A DNA stretch of 64,000 nucleotides, taken from contig JAGYXB010000803.1 in NCBI GenBank assembly GCA_022495005.1, positions 1 to 64,000 on the forward strand. Direction: 5' to 3'. This document shows, in pieces, positions 33,982 to 44,599 of the stretch. The DNA is from Rhyacophila brunnea (taxonomy: Eukaryota > Arthropoda > Insecta > Trichoptera > Rhyacophilidae). The notes under the pieces are model-generated. The model was given only the letters and a program-made list of their open reading frames with translations, had not been told where the DNA came from and ran no database searches. Both the position numbers and the translations under genes were made by a program. Every line of letters starts with the position of its first letter. Position 1 is the stretch's first letter.

Positions 33982-34379
33982 AGCTAATAGATACAAGCAA
34001 TGTTTTAGTTAAGACGACGCATAATTGAATATCGTCTAGTTTTTTAATACATAATCATAAAAAAATCATGAAATTATTTTTAATCAATTGTACCATACAC
34101 ATCTTTCTTTTTTTCGTTGATATTTGCTTACATTTGAATTAAATTAATTAAAATGCCATAAACATTATATAGCAATTAGTGTGGTTATATTATTATATAT
34201 TGTCAGTCAAGCAAATTTAATGCACACAAATTGCCAACAATACATTTTATTTCAGAGTCAAACTTTGTTCACCGCTCGGTCTACCAAATCTCATATTTTC
34301 TTTTCAATCTAGTCTCGATTCAAACTCGTGTATACATTAAATTATTGTTTATTTGTGTATACATTGTTCAATAGCTCAC

Positions 34380-34667
34380 TTCGTTAGTCAAATCCCTCTC
34401 ATCGGCGGAGTTAGGCGTTGTTTGTTCTTAAAAAGAAATTCACATCGGGGGCATTGTGAATTTTTCTTTTATACTTGGCATAATTTTGCGGTTCTCCCAA
34501 TTTGGCCCGGAATTATTCATGGTTCTATTCAGATTTTTTTTCCAAACTTGTGTTTCGGCGGTTTGCGCACAGTTCTGAACACTTTCAGGCCCTAAAAGAC
34601 TTTTTATTTCGCTCAAGCTTTTCTTTATTTTTTCCGAGAACTTTTCTGCTGCCTCAGTTTTGTCCGA
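34380..34667 (-). pseudogene. Degraded coding fragment with C2H2-like zinc-finger text
   Basis: A minus-strand frame is open for 75 codons (34443-34667), with Lys/Glu-rich coding-like text (EKFSEKIKKSLSEIKSLLG). After a frame change it reads CPRCEFLFKNKQRLTPPMR, which resembles a C2H2 finger that has lost its first histidine. Such fingers occur at the N-terminus of some non-LTR retrotransposon proteins. I cannot name the element. Confidence 0.4.
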
Positions 34668-34944
34668 CTAGACAATATACACAGAACTTGATAGTAGGTA
34701 TTGTTTTTTGAATTGTGACGTAAAAAAATAATATTTCATATTAATGCTAAGCACGTATTTTCACTGTTATTGTTATGTTATGTTATCACATATTATTTTA
34801 TTTACTTAATAAATTATTGGTTGGATGAAATAAAAAATAAAATTTATTAGAAGTTTATTTAATTATTGTGCATATTATCTTCAATAAATAATTTTGCCTT
34901 TAAATTATGTTAGTATTATGTAAAATAGTTGTAATATTGTATAT

Positions 34945-35065
34945 TTTTATATCACTTGACGATGTCCCACTGAAGTGGACGAAACCGGTCCGGATTATTA
35001 TTAAACTTTGTGGAATGAGTAGGTAAGTACCCACTACATGTGTTTTATTGTTATTAATTACACTT
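34945..35065 (+). repeat. Dispersed repeat with hammerhead-like hairpin
   Basis: CTTGACGATGTCCCACTGAA and GTGGACGAAACCGGTC (34955-34990) form a stem GTCCCAC/GTGGAC between TTGACGA and GAAAC. GTGGAATGAGTAGGTAAGTA follows, as in the nested copy at 5505. Confidence 0.65.
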
Positions 35066-35087
35066 TTATATTGTTCAATGTTTCTTG

Positions 35088-36690
35088 TTAATAATCATTA
35101 CCATGTAATTGTTTTAGCGTTTTAGTCCACTGCATGTTCTTTTTTCTACAATTTATAATTGTTGCATTATCTGTGCCTTTACTAAGGATTGAAAATTTAC
35201 TGCTATAGCATAATACTATTTTTTTTTTGAGTACATAAATTAATAAAATATGTTTACATAGCCCGGAAAAAATCTTAAGCAATGCTTTGATATTGAAGAC
35301 GAACAGTGTCGTCGCACCAAATATGTAAACCATAAAAAAACGTGTCAAATAGCTGATGTTTTTAATTTTCCTGTAAGGAGTTCAAACCTGAAAGAGCTTT
35401 CCATCAAATAATGTTTAGGTCTATATTCTATTCTTATATTCTTCGGCCACATTCTAGCCTTACTGACACTGGTGGATAAAAAAGATTGCGAGGGCGTGCG
35501 CTTCCACATGAAGCAATATCGCCAAGAATGCGACTGGAAAATGTTCAAAGCAAATATATCAGCTGTGTTTTGTAATTTCAGTGATTTTAGGGATTGGGTG
35601 ACGTGAATTATCAATAATAATTAATAATATAAAAAGACAAAGAAAGTAAATTACTATATTATTATGTTCGATAAGGCAAGTTGTGTTCTGAACATGTTAA
35701 GTGACAGCGCAGTGGTGCGATTAATTTTATTTTCTAGACCCGACGTATTGTTTTCGGTAAACCGTTATGGATTGCTTCTGTTATACTTCCAAACAAAAAT
35801 ACGTGATCTGTAAACTAATGACTGACTACATTATAATTCTCGAGCGATGCATACTCCAGATATAAATATAAGAATGTCGTGTTTTATACAATGCAATTAT
35901 CGTTAGTAAAGATGTACATATATACTGGCCAGGTACGTATATGTAGCACAATACAAATCAATGTAATCATTAAATAGCGAACAAATTAATAAAATAATGA
36001 GTGGATATTAGGTATTATTTCAATATATTGGATCTTATTACGTTATTACTATAGCTTTGATAACCACAGTTTTTGACATAATATTGTAACTGTATAAATG
36101 AATCTCCATTATTTGTAGCCAATTCAATAAACATTCTCAGCTTTTTTTTCAGTGTCACTATTAATTTATGTCACATATTACGGCTTCGTCTATATTTATA
36201 ATGTTTTCTTCTTTGTTCCATCTCTCAGTTTGGCGCTTAAACGGCACTCATCTGTTCTCTAGGTTATCCGACAACTAAATACGTTCATTTAATGTAGCCT
36301 TAATCGTGAAATATTATGACAACTATCTACTTTTTATTTATGCAATGACCGCCATTTAAAATTTCAATTCATTCTAATTTTTATTAAGTAGGTACATATT
36401 CTATTCAGTCTGTGACCGGTTTTTGTCTAGTGATTTTTGTAAGGCGTCATTAATTTGTTTTGTCTGCGATTTGACGTTTTAAATTTATGTTAATTTTATA
36501 ATGAACTGAATTAACGCTTTCATGTCAAGCAACTTTATGCACTTGTGCACACTGTATAATAGTGTATAATATGCTTTTATAAAAAAACAATGTTTACTTG
36601 AACTCGTATAATATGTGTATAAATTATTACGTAATTGTTTTAATTTGAGTTAATTATTATTTTTGGTTAATAATCTCCTTTTCTATATTC
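35088..36690. other. No firm gene; degraded minus-strand coding text
   Basis: Two abutting minus frames (35345-35614 and 35088-35348) have somewhat coding-like text (e.g. TSVSKARMWPKNIRIEYRPK) and may be a decayed transposon ORF that I cannot identify. The rest is AT-rich. Confidence 0.3.
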
Positions 36691-36694
36691 ACAG

Positions 36695-36751
36695 GTGAAC
36701 GGGTACGAGATTTTAATAACATGGAGGATAGTCGGTTGTTGATGAATTAAT
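36695..36751 (+). CDS. Possible terminal exon
   Basis: CTCCTTTTCTATATTCACAG precedes a phase-1 frame ERVRDFNNMEDSRLLMN and a stop. AATAAA follows about 110 bp later (36863). It could close the signal-peptide gene at 26223, but equally good signals arise by chance nearby. Confidence 0.2.
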
Positions 36752-37512
36752 GTGACACTGACAATATCACATTGTCGCATTTTATCACCTTCGCTGTTGT
36801 TGATTGCAATTTTGTGTAAAAATCGAATTTAATAATATTTATCATTTTTGTTACATACCTACAATAAAATATTAAAACACAATAGAAAGTTTAAGTTTGT
36901 TTAATTTTGTCGATGAAGAAGGTTGTAATTGGTACACTATAATTTTGAGCGCATCCCAACATTTTTTACACATAGCCACGCATCTTTCAAATAATGTGAC
37001 TAAAGTAATATCATAATATATTTGTAATTGTATACCATACCTATTGTACATTAACATATCTTGTAATCTGTAGATATACATGATGGGTAGAGATGGGTTA
37101 ACTCACACCATTGTACATTTCCTAATAATGTATTAGTGATAAGTGATAATGTAAAATTTTGACAGATAATATATACCTACAGCGAGCGTGTCGTCAGAAT
37201 AATTTAAATAACGTATTTAAGTAAAACTATTTTTTATTACCTAAATGAATAATTGGTACTTACAATTTTTAGAGTTTAGCATTTTTTTTTGATATACACA
37301 ATACTATGGAAACCTCAGAACCATACATAATATTAGAAAATATAAATAGACGAATATTTGTAATACGAGTGTTTCTGAGGTGACCCTATTTATATTATAT
37401 AACTTATTACCCTTTTCCTATGAACAGATTTAAAAAAACATAACACCATTACGTTGAGTAAGTACTTATGATCAATAATTGATTGTAGTATTTTCAAAAT
37501 AATTTGATGTAA

Positions 37513-37771
37513 CAGTGATTTTCAAACTGTACACCACGAGCAACTCCAAGAAAATATTTATTTTATTAATATGTATGTATTCGTTCGTGCTTTGTTTTCT
37601 TGAGAACGGATAACTTAAAAAAAACTCTCGAGTCTCGACTATGATTCTGGGCGATATTTTTATCCTGATATATAAAGCTGATATCACTAAGATTTTTTTT
37701 TGGAACGAGAGTTTAACAAAATAAACGTTTCAGGCGGCTTGGCGTGATACGGCAGAGTTTGAAACCCACTG
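37513..37771. mobile_element. Short hAT-like MITE
   Basis: CAGTGATTTTCAAACTGTAC and GCAGAGTTTGAAACCCACTG are inverted termini of the CAGNGGTTTTCAAACT type common in hAT elements. No clean target duplication was found. Related isolated left ends lie at about 40405 (CAGTGGTTTCCAAACTTC) and 51008. Confidence 0.6.
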
Positions 37772-38342
37772 GATTAAAACATTACACAGTCCTGCAATTT
37801 ATTATCTATGCCAAAAAAGTATTACTTCCGAAGTGTCGTTGACGTTTTAAATTCTGTGAAATGTTAACTCTATTCTTCATATAAAAATCCATAGTATTAA
37901 TCTTTCTAGCATTATATGAAGACTCGTTTAACTTGTTGTTATTCAATTGGGCTAGCTTTAAAAAATTGTTTCGTGATGGATTATCTTTGATATATCCAAT
38001 TGATGTGGTCTGCATTGGTTCTAAACGCAGGTATTTGTCACGTCTGATTCTTCAAAAGAGCTTTCTACTCACGATTCCTGTGACAAATAATCAAGATTAA
38101 TAGCTGACTTTTAAAAGCACTTTATGTTCGTGCCAGATACTTTTCTATATAGACCTTCCTCGGACAATAGAAATACGTTGTACGTACTTATAGTAATAAA
38201 TATTATGTTGATAGTTGTAAAATTGGTGACTTATGATTGGAAAAGTTTGAATGAATATTGCTAATGTTGAATTGAATCTGAAACTGTGGTGATTAATAAA
38301 AAATGTGTAAGTATGCTAATAATTTATAGTATTGAGTAGGAT

Positions 38343-38995
38343 TAGGGATTGCAATACCGAATGAAAATGTCAATACCAGTTTTTCGGTATTTCTTATTGA
38401 ATACCGGTATTTCTTAAACATTAAAAACAGATGTATCAATAAATATAGCTATTAAAATCTTTTTAAAAAAATGTTTTATAGCAAAAACCTACATACCTAC
38501 ATTTATTGTGTAGACATTTAAAAATATAAATTGATCATAATTGTAGAACTAGTGATTTTTTTACAAATGATTTGAATATATTGATAATTTTAATTAAAGC
38601 CCTCAAAAGTTCATGTTCAAGTGCAAATAAGTCCGGCTGCAGGAAAATATTCTTAAATTCAATGCTTGTACAGTCATCAATAATTATAATATAATTGAAC
38701 ATTTTTGTCACGGATATTTTATATTTCGAAATAATATTATGATAATTCATCGCGACAATTACATCTTATATAAATATATTTGATGAAATTTGTTTTATTA
38801 TTTTTTCACCTCTGTTGGATTCACTCACCATATTTGCATTTTAGCAGCACATAACTTATAATTCATTTTCAAAAACGTAAACGAGTGCGCTTTCTTAATA
38901 CTAAAAATTCCGGTATTTCAGATTTTTAAAACCGGTATATCGGTATTAATAAATACTGGATTACCGGTTTTCAAATACCTGTATTGCAATCCCTA
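38343..38995. mobile_element. hAT MITE (TAGGGATTGCAAT family), intact copy 1
   Basis: Termini TAGGGATTGCAAT and ATTGCAATCCCTA are perfect inverted repeats. AGTAGGAT flanks both sides exactly (38335-38342 and 38996-39003). ACCGGTATT words are frequent inside. The 653-bp copy has no transposase. Confidence 0.92.
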
Positions 38996-39003
38996 AGTAG
39001 GAT

Positions 39004-40949
39004 GGGCTGGACGCGTGTTCTGAAGATCGTTCGAACGACTTCTGATAATATACTACTTGTAGGTATATATATGTAGGTATCTATCAAATGTCTATTCACC
39101 GAGTTACTATGCACTTGGTATAAGTATAATGGTATGTACATATGAATATTATCATATTAATTAGTCACTCATTAAATCTCCAAAAAGTAATAAAAATGAA
39201 TATGTTGTTAGCGGAACAACTCATGAATTTCGTTAGACGGTTAACTTATTATAACAATTTGAATACCTCAATGCATAAATAATATGATTAACTACTGTCG
39301 ATAACCGCCGATAGTCGCCTTATGTATATAATAGATCCACTGGAACGGTCACAGTTACGGCTCGCTAATGAGTACCCGGCTTTATATTGTTTTTCATGTT
39401 CCCTAAAAATAATATTTAAAATTATAATTATCGGTATTTACTTATATTTTTTTAATTTTTTTATGCCATTACTATTCATTTTCAATATAAATAAACACTA
39501 TTTTTTCATTTTCAGGTGGGTTTCATTATATTAATATATATATATATCTATTCTATTCATGATGTTTTCATGAAAACTGTGTGAATTTTTATTCATAATG
39601 TACCTAAAGTTATGTACATATTTATTGTTTTGTTGTTGTCTCCAGTACTTCATTATAAGAACATAATATAGTATATGGTTACATATTATTATCTTAAATA
39701 ATGCATACAATTTCACAATAATTATTCAGTGTTACTTAATAATAAATAAACCGTGCTGCTCGCTATGTTTATCAAACTGGTCAACATTAAAGTGGAACTA
39801 CACCAGAAACTTTTGTCGCCAACCTCATAAAATTTAACGATAATTATCATATTTTATTGGAACATAAATTACATTAATCGTTTGTTGAACTAAGTTGACA
39901 AATGTTGGAGTTGACAACATCGTCCTCACTGAAATCAACAAGTGGTGACATCTCAAAATGAGGTCACTCATCATAAAAATAATCGCTTGAGCTCCCGACT
40001 TTTAATTACTTTTATCGTTTTAGGAATCGTATTTCACTTACATGTTGATGTCGAGAATTGTCGACGCTTCTTTCGAGGAGCGTCGGTATTTTGTCAAAAG
40101 AGCGAGCAACACACTTAATGATTCATTAATAATAAAATTATTCTTAATACAATTCACATACCAGTTGATTATAATAAGTGCTACGTGAGTAGGTACTGGA
40201 ATTTAGTGATATCGACTCTTTATTTTTTACTCTTTATTCTTCCGTGTAGGTAGCGATTGCCAATCAATTGGAGCATATGTCTAGCACTTATTTTGATTAG
40301 TTATTTATTACGCATTTTGTGACATTTTTTACAGAATCAAAATAGTATTTTACTCTCCGAAATCTCGAAAAAAAATTCTGAGAAACAACGCGTACGTATT
40401 ATAAAGCAGTGGTTTCCAAACTTCATATTACTACGCCTCCCTTTAAAAAAAGGCTCTGGTCAAAAAAGCTGAGGTCATAATGAGGTCATAATGAGGATTG
40501 GGTTATATTATCTATGGATGCAATATCGCAAGTCATTTTAACGTACGCATACGTAGAAAAAATAAAAAATAATTGAAATATGCACGAATAATAATTCAAA
40601 ATACTAATTAACATTGGAGTATTGGAGAAAAGAAACAGTACCTGTCAATGCGGTCAAAAAATTAATACTCGCAAATATCGGTACCAATTATCATAAATTA
40701 TCAAATGATGTTTGTCCAAACAATCGAATATCAATCAATATTGGCATCGAAAGAAAGTATTGATACCGGCAATATATCGATATCGGTACACAAAGTAGGT
40801 ATCTATATTTTTTGGACGGATTTAATTTTATTGTAGTGTCATTCATTTTATATATTTCATTGAGGGAACACGTGAAACAGCGGCGGTGGTTCTTTTGTTT
40901 TTTTGTTATTACATATTAGTCATATTACATACCTACACACTGGTAAATC
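39004..40949. other. No recognised gene; probable upstream region of the MADF gene
   Basis: Contains a TATA microsatellite-like stretch near 39530, a lone hAT-like left end at about 40405 and TATCGATATCGG words near 40775. No TATA box or initiator could be assigned with confidence. Confidence 0.35.
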
Positions 40950-41107
40950 ATGGCACATTGGGACAATGATAAAATTATCACAGCTATTGAACATTACAGA
41001 GAAGAAAGGTGTGTATGGGACCCAAAACATCCCAATCACAAGTGCCGCAATTCCAACCACGACGCTTGGGTAAATATATCCAATGCGGTTGGAATTGACA
41101 ATACATT
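40950..41107 (+). CDS. MADF-domain protein, first coding exon
   Basis: The ATG at 40950 begins MAHWDNDKIITAIEHYREER, followed by CVWDPKHPNHKCRNSNHDAW and VNISNAVG. The order I..(I/V)..(R/E)..LWD..HP.Y..R..R..AW..I...(L/V)G is the N-terminal two thirds of the MADF domain, a Myb/SANT-like DNA-binding fold found in Adf-1 and in PIF/Harbinger accessory proteins. The exon ends in phase 2 at ATT|GTATGTG, a consensus donor. The remaining helix should be in the next exon. Without splicing the frame stops at 41126 (58 codons). Likely a nuclear DNA-binding regulator or a TE-derived paralogue. The downstream exon was not found. Confidence 0.75.
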
Positions 41108-41489
41108 GTATGTGTACACGCGGTGATTGTATCTAGGGATTACCGAATGAATATATCAATACCGGTATTTCAGAATTTCTTATTGAATACCGGTATTCGT
41201 CAAAACATATTATAGAATAAAGAAGTACCTATCAATAAATATAACTATTAACATCTATTTAAAACACTATTGTATAGCAACCTAAAGAACCTAACTACAT
41301 TTTTTATTATGATGACCTTTGTAATAATGTATAGATCATTAGTATAGATATTTTAGAACTGCTAATTTTTACAAATACCATAAGTCCGGGTACAGAAAAC
41401 CTTGCTGAAATTCAACGTTTGGAAATATTTACCATGAATATTTTCTTTTTTGAAATATGTTAATTCATCGCGACAATTATATAAGTATA

Positions 41490-43351
41490 CTAGCTGACCC
41501 GGCAAACGTTGTTCTGCCATATAAATTATTTCTAGTGAATATTTTGGTTGTTAAATAAAAAATAACGAATGTATCGTAAGTGTGTGGAGATGGGATCTAT
41601 GACAGAAAGATGAATAGAGCGCTGTAGACGATGACCGCCGATAAAAACAAAAAAACATCAACCATTCATTTTCTCAATTCAAAATGAGTAATGATGTTCA
41701 TAATGAATGAATTACCTGTGACATGATCTCGTTGTTTACTGTTTATGCAATATCCGTCTTGTCCCTTCCAGAAAATTAGCGAATATTGGAGAGCGTCGCA
41801 TGAACGGTGTGTGTCAGCGATGAACTCCAGATTATTGCTTCTTCTTCGAATCACGATTTCTCGCGTCGATGTGCGGTCGCCAACCATGATTCCAGCAATG
41901 TCGTCAACAACAGGCACATTGAATCGACGTACGTGCTCTCCAGCTGGTGTTTTGTCAGTATTGATGACAATAGCGTGATTGTCATTTTGCAATTCGTGCA
42001 TGTCTGCTTTGAAGAATTTCAATAATTCATTGTGCTCATTCAACAGGGCGTCCAGTTCGCCGACAATGTGCCTGGCATTCGGCGAATTGAGGCTATTGTA
42101 GCCGCAACGTGCATCCACATGATTGATGTCCTCACCGTCCTTGAAGTAGATTTGTAAAAATTTATGTGGTTCGTTTGGCATTGGCAGCAATGAGACTACT
42201 TTGTGGTATACTTGGCCTTTGATTTTGAACGTAGAATGGAATTGTTGACCATTTGCCGCAGCATTGTGAACTATTTCTGTTGCTCTGAACAAGTCATTTG
42301 GAAGCATGAATTGAATGTGCGAATGGACTTTAGGAACAGGTTTGAATCTGGAACCGTGCCGATGAGCAAGCCGTTCAATGGTTCTGGTGGTATCTCAATT
42401 TCTGGTAGTCGCACGTTTCCTGATGCGCAACACATCCCGGCTGACTCATGTTTGAATTTGAGCGCATGACAATGTGGACATTCTTTGTCCATAGCACCAA
42501 TCAGCACTTTTGGATGAGCGGAATATTCAATATCTGGCTTGTATCAAGACGAAGGAACGAAGCGGATGTAAATGTTCGATGTACTTGTTGGCGTTGTCGG
42601 TCATTTGTTCTGCGTGTGTTAACTACGAACCGGCGCGCTTGGCTCCGTTCCAATTGTCGTTGTTGATTTCGTTCAGCTCGTGCCTCTTGTGATTGAGATA
42701 CACGCAATTGCGACATGCTTACACGCACATTTTTGTTATCTTGTTGGATTTGTTCATCTGTTCTTTCTGCTCTACTATTTTGCATATTTGTTGCTTTATT
42801 CGTTCGACGGCCCAAATGGCCCCCTTTGCGTCTTGCTGGCATTGTGACTTTGATACACGCACATAAAAATAGATAAATTAAAATAAATCGTACAAAATTT
42901 TGCACGCACTGCGTTGTGATATGCCGAATGAAATGTCAAAATGACGCGACGCTTCTCTTGAATTTTTCTCGGACGTAGCACCATCTGTCATTCAACAACA
43001 TAAATAATTTCGTTCTGTTTGAAAATACGAACGACGGTTAAATTTGTTCATACAAAAATAATAAAATCGCGATTAAAAAATGGGAGGGTGGGGGTAGGAG
43101 GGTGAAAATTTGGGGTTATAGGTATTTTTTTATGCCAAATAATAAAAAAAATACAAAAAAAATTGTCAAAAAAATAAAAGAAAATTTTTCTGGATAGAGA
43201 TACCCTAATCACCTAGCGGTATGAAATATACTTGTTGACCTATTCTCATACTTAACAAATATACATAAAATAATTCATAAAAATCAGTCGAGCCATTTTG
43301 GAGGAGTTCGACCACAAACATCGTGACACGAGATTTTTATATATATAGAGA
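41490..43351 (-). mobile_element. Helitron, internally deleted, nested in the hAT MITE
   Basis: On the minus strand the element begins TCTCTATATATATAAAAATC after a host A and ends GGTCAGCTAG before a host T, the A|T insertion rule of Helitrons. About 10 nt before the CTAG, GGCAGAACAACGTTTGCC folds into a hairpin with one bulge. It has no inverted termini and no target duplication. It encodes only the N-terminal part of the transposase, so it is non-autonomous. Confidence 0.92.
41666..42842 (-). pseudogene. Helitron Rep/helicase protein, N-terminal remnant
   Basis: Minus-strand reading starts at 42842 (MPARRKGGHLGRRT..., an Arg/Gln-rich N-terminus). A frame change near 42500 leads to CPHCHALKFKHESAGMCCAS and PPEPLNGLL, a cysteine motif typical of animal Helitron proteins. 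A second change near 42290 leads to the last frame (42307-41666): VHNAAANGQQFHSTFKIKGQ, ARCGYNSLN, RRFNVPVVDDIAG, DALQYSLIFWKGQDGYCINS. It ends shortly after the DALQYPL block. The HUH replication initiator and SF1 helicase domains that normally follow are deleted, so the protein could not catalyse rolling-circle transposition. Confidence 0.88.
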
Positions 43352-44298
43352 TTAATTGAGGGATTTTATTTTAATATTATTTAACTACATTGTCGTCCAG
43401 TCCTATACATTAAATTTAATATAGTATGTAGTAGTAAGTAATGACAAAATAATATTACATTCATTTTTGAAAAACATAAACGTGTACTTACGGTTTCTTA
43501 ATACCGAAAATACCGGTATATTGGATTTTTGAAACTGGTATTTCGGTATCGATAATTGAATACCGGTTATGAAATATGTACCGGTATTGAAATCCCTAAT
43601 TGCATCATTATTATAACACGCGAGCAGTGTTCCAATTAAAATTTTCAAAATTCGTAATATATTATATTCAAAGATGTCGTTTTTTTCTCTAAGGTTTATA
43701 TCGACCAAATTGAAGTAGGTACTAACCTACATCTACCTATTTTGGGTTAGCCGTGTCAGATCACCAACGCCTTTGAGATTGCAATATAGGTATCTATAAG
43801 TACCTATAATATTTATTTCACTGTAATAGGTACCTACATTTTAAAGAGTGCATGCGTCCCAGCCGCAAATATCGAGCGCGTTTTGATATGTAGGTATAGC
43901 AGGTGTCCCGCGCTCGCGACAAATGCGAATAAATAATAATAATCAGGCGAACGTTCCGTGGCTTACAAGAAAAAATGACGTTGCAGCGACACGTTGCCTC
44001 TCTGTGTGGACAAACGAGCAACGTCAACAAGTAGCAACACCTTCGATTTTATTACCCTATTCCGAGACATAGTCGTAAAATTTTATGAGGTTGGCGACAA
44101 AAGTTTCCGGTGTGTACTAGACTTTACGCTTTCTAACTTCTGAATCAGTACTCTATAAATAAAAAAAAAGAATTTAAAGTTAGTCGAGTCGTAATTAATG
44201 CAGTTTACTGCGAAGATATCGCCATGCAATAGTGACATCCTATTGCAGTAGTAACAAAACAATTATCCTAAACGAATTTATATATTATTATTTTTAGT

Positions 44299-44581
44299 AT
44301 CAGCGTTTGTACCCGGCTTCGCTCGGAGTTTTTCCTTGGCGTTCCTATGTTTTACTGTTCCATATTACTTTGGCAAAAATAAATTGATGAATGTGTTGTT
44401 AGTTCTTCCAACTCATCCTATTGATAAAGCCACCATCTTTTCTTAACAATTGAACATCATTTGAAATAAATTGGGATTGTGTTATCTCTAATGGTTTTGG
44501 GCGATATGAGATTCGTATGTTAATGTCAATCATGTTACCTATTGGAATTAATGGCAATATTCTAACGACAATTATCGTCAA
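44299..44581 (-). mobile_element. Probable second Helitron-like terminus with coding remnant
   Basis: GTACCCGGCTTCGCTCGGAG at 44308 is the sort of hairpin-bearing 3' terminal sequence seen in arthropod Helitrons (in minus orientation). A 60-codon minus frame follows (44399-44581, VRILPLIPIGNMIDINIRIS), which I cannot identify. Confidence 0.4.
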
Positions 44582-44599
44582 TTATTATCAATAAATTAT

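Larger units (their letters stand above)
41134..43598. mobile_element. hAT MITE copy 2, split by a Helitron
   Basis: It starts TAGGGATTACCGAATG and ends ATTGAAATCCCTA. ATTGTATC (41126-41133) and ATTGCATC (43599-43606) are an 8-bp target duplication with one change. Without the Helitron it is about 603 bp and collinear with copy 1. It begins 26 bp downstream of the MADF exon donor. Confidence 0.9.

Noticed and set aside
27000..36300. Further acceptor-donor pairs that could extend the signal-peptide gene (e.g. 30093-30110, 32458-32481, 35737-35755)
   Set aside because: They have acceptable splice sites, but phases do not chain consistently, and similar pairs appear everywhere in this AT-rich DNA.
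41745..42692. Plus-strand frames inside the Helitron
   Set aside because: Antisense of the recognised Helitron protein.
44399..44581. Identifiable viral or transposon protein
   Set aside because: The 60-residue text is coding-like, but I could not assign it to any family.
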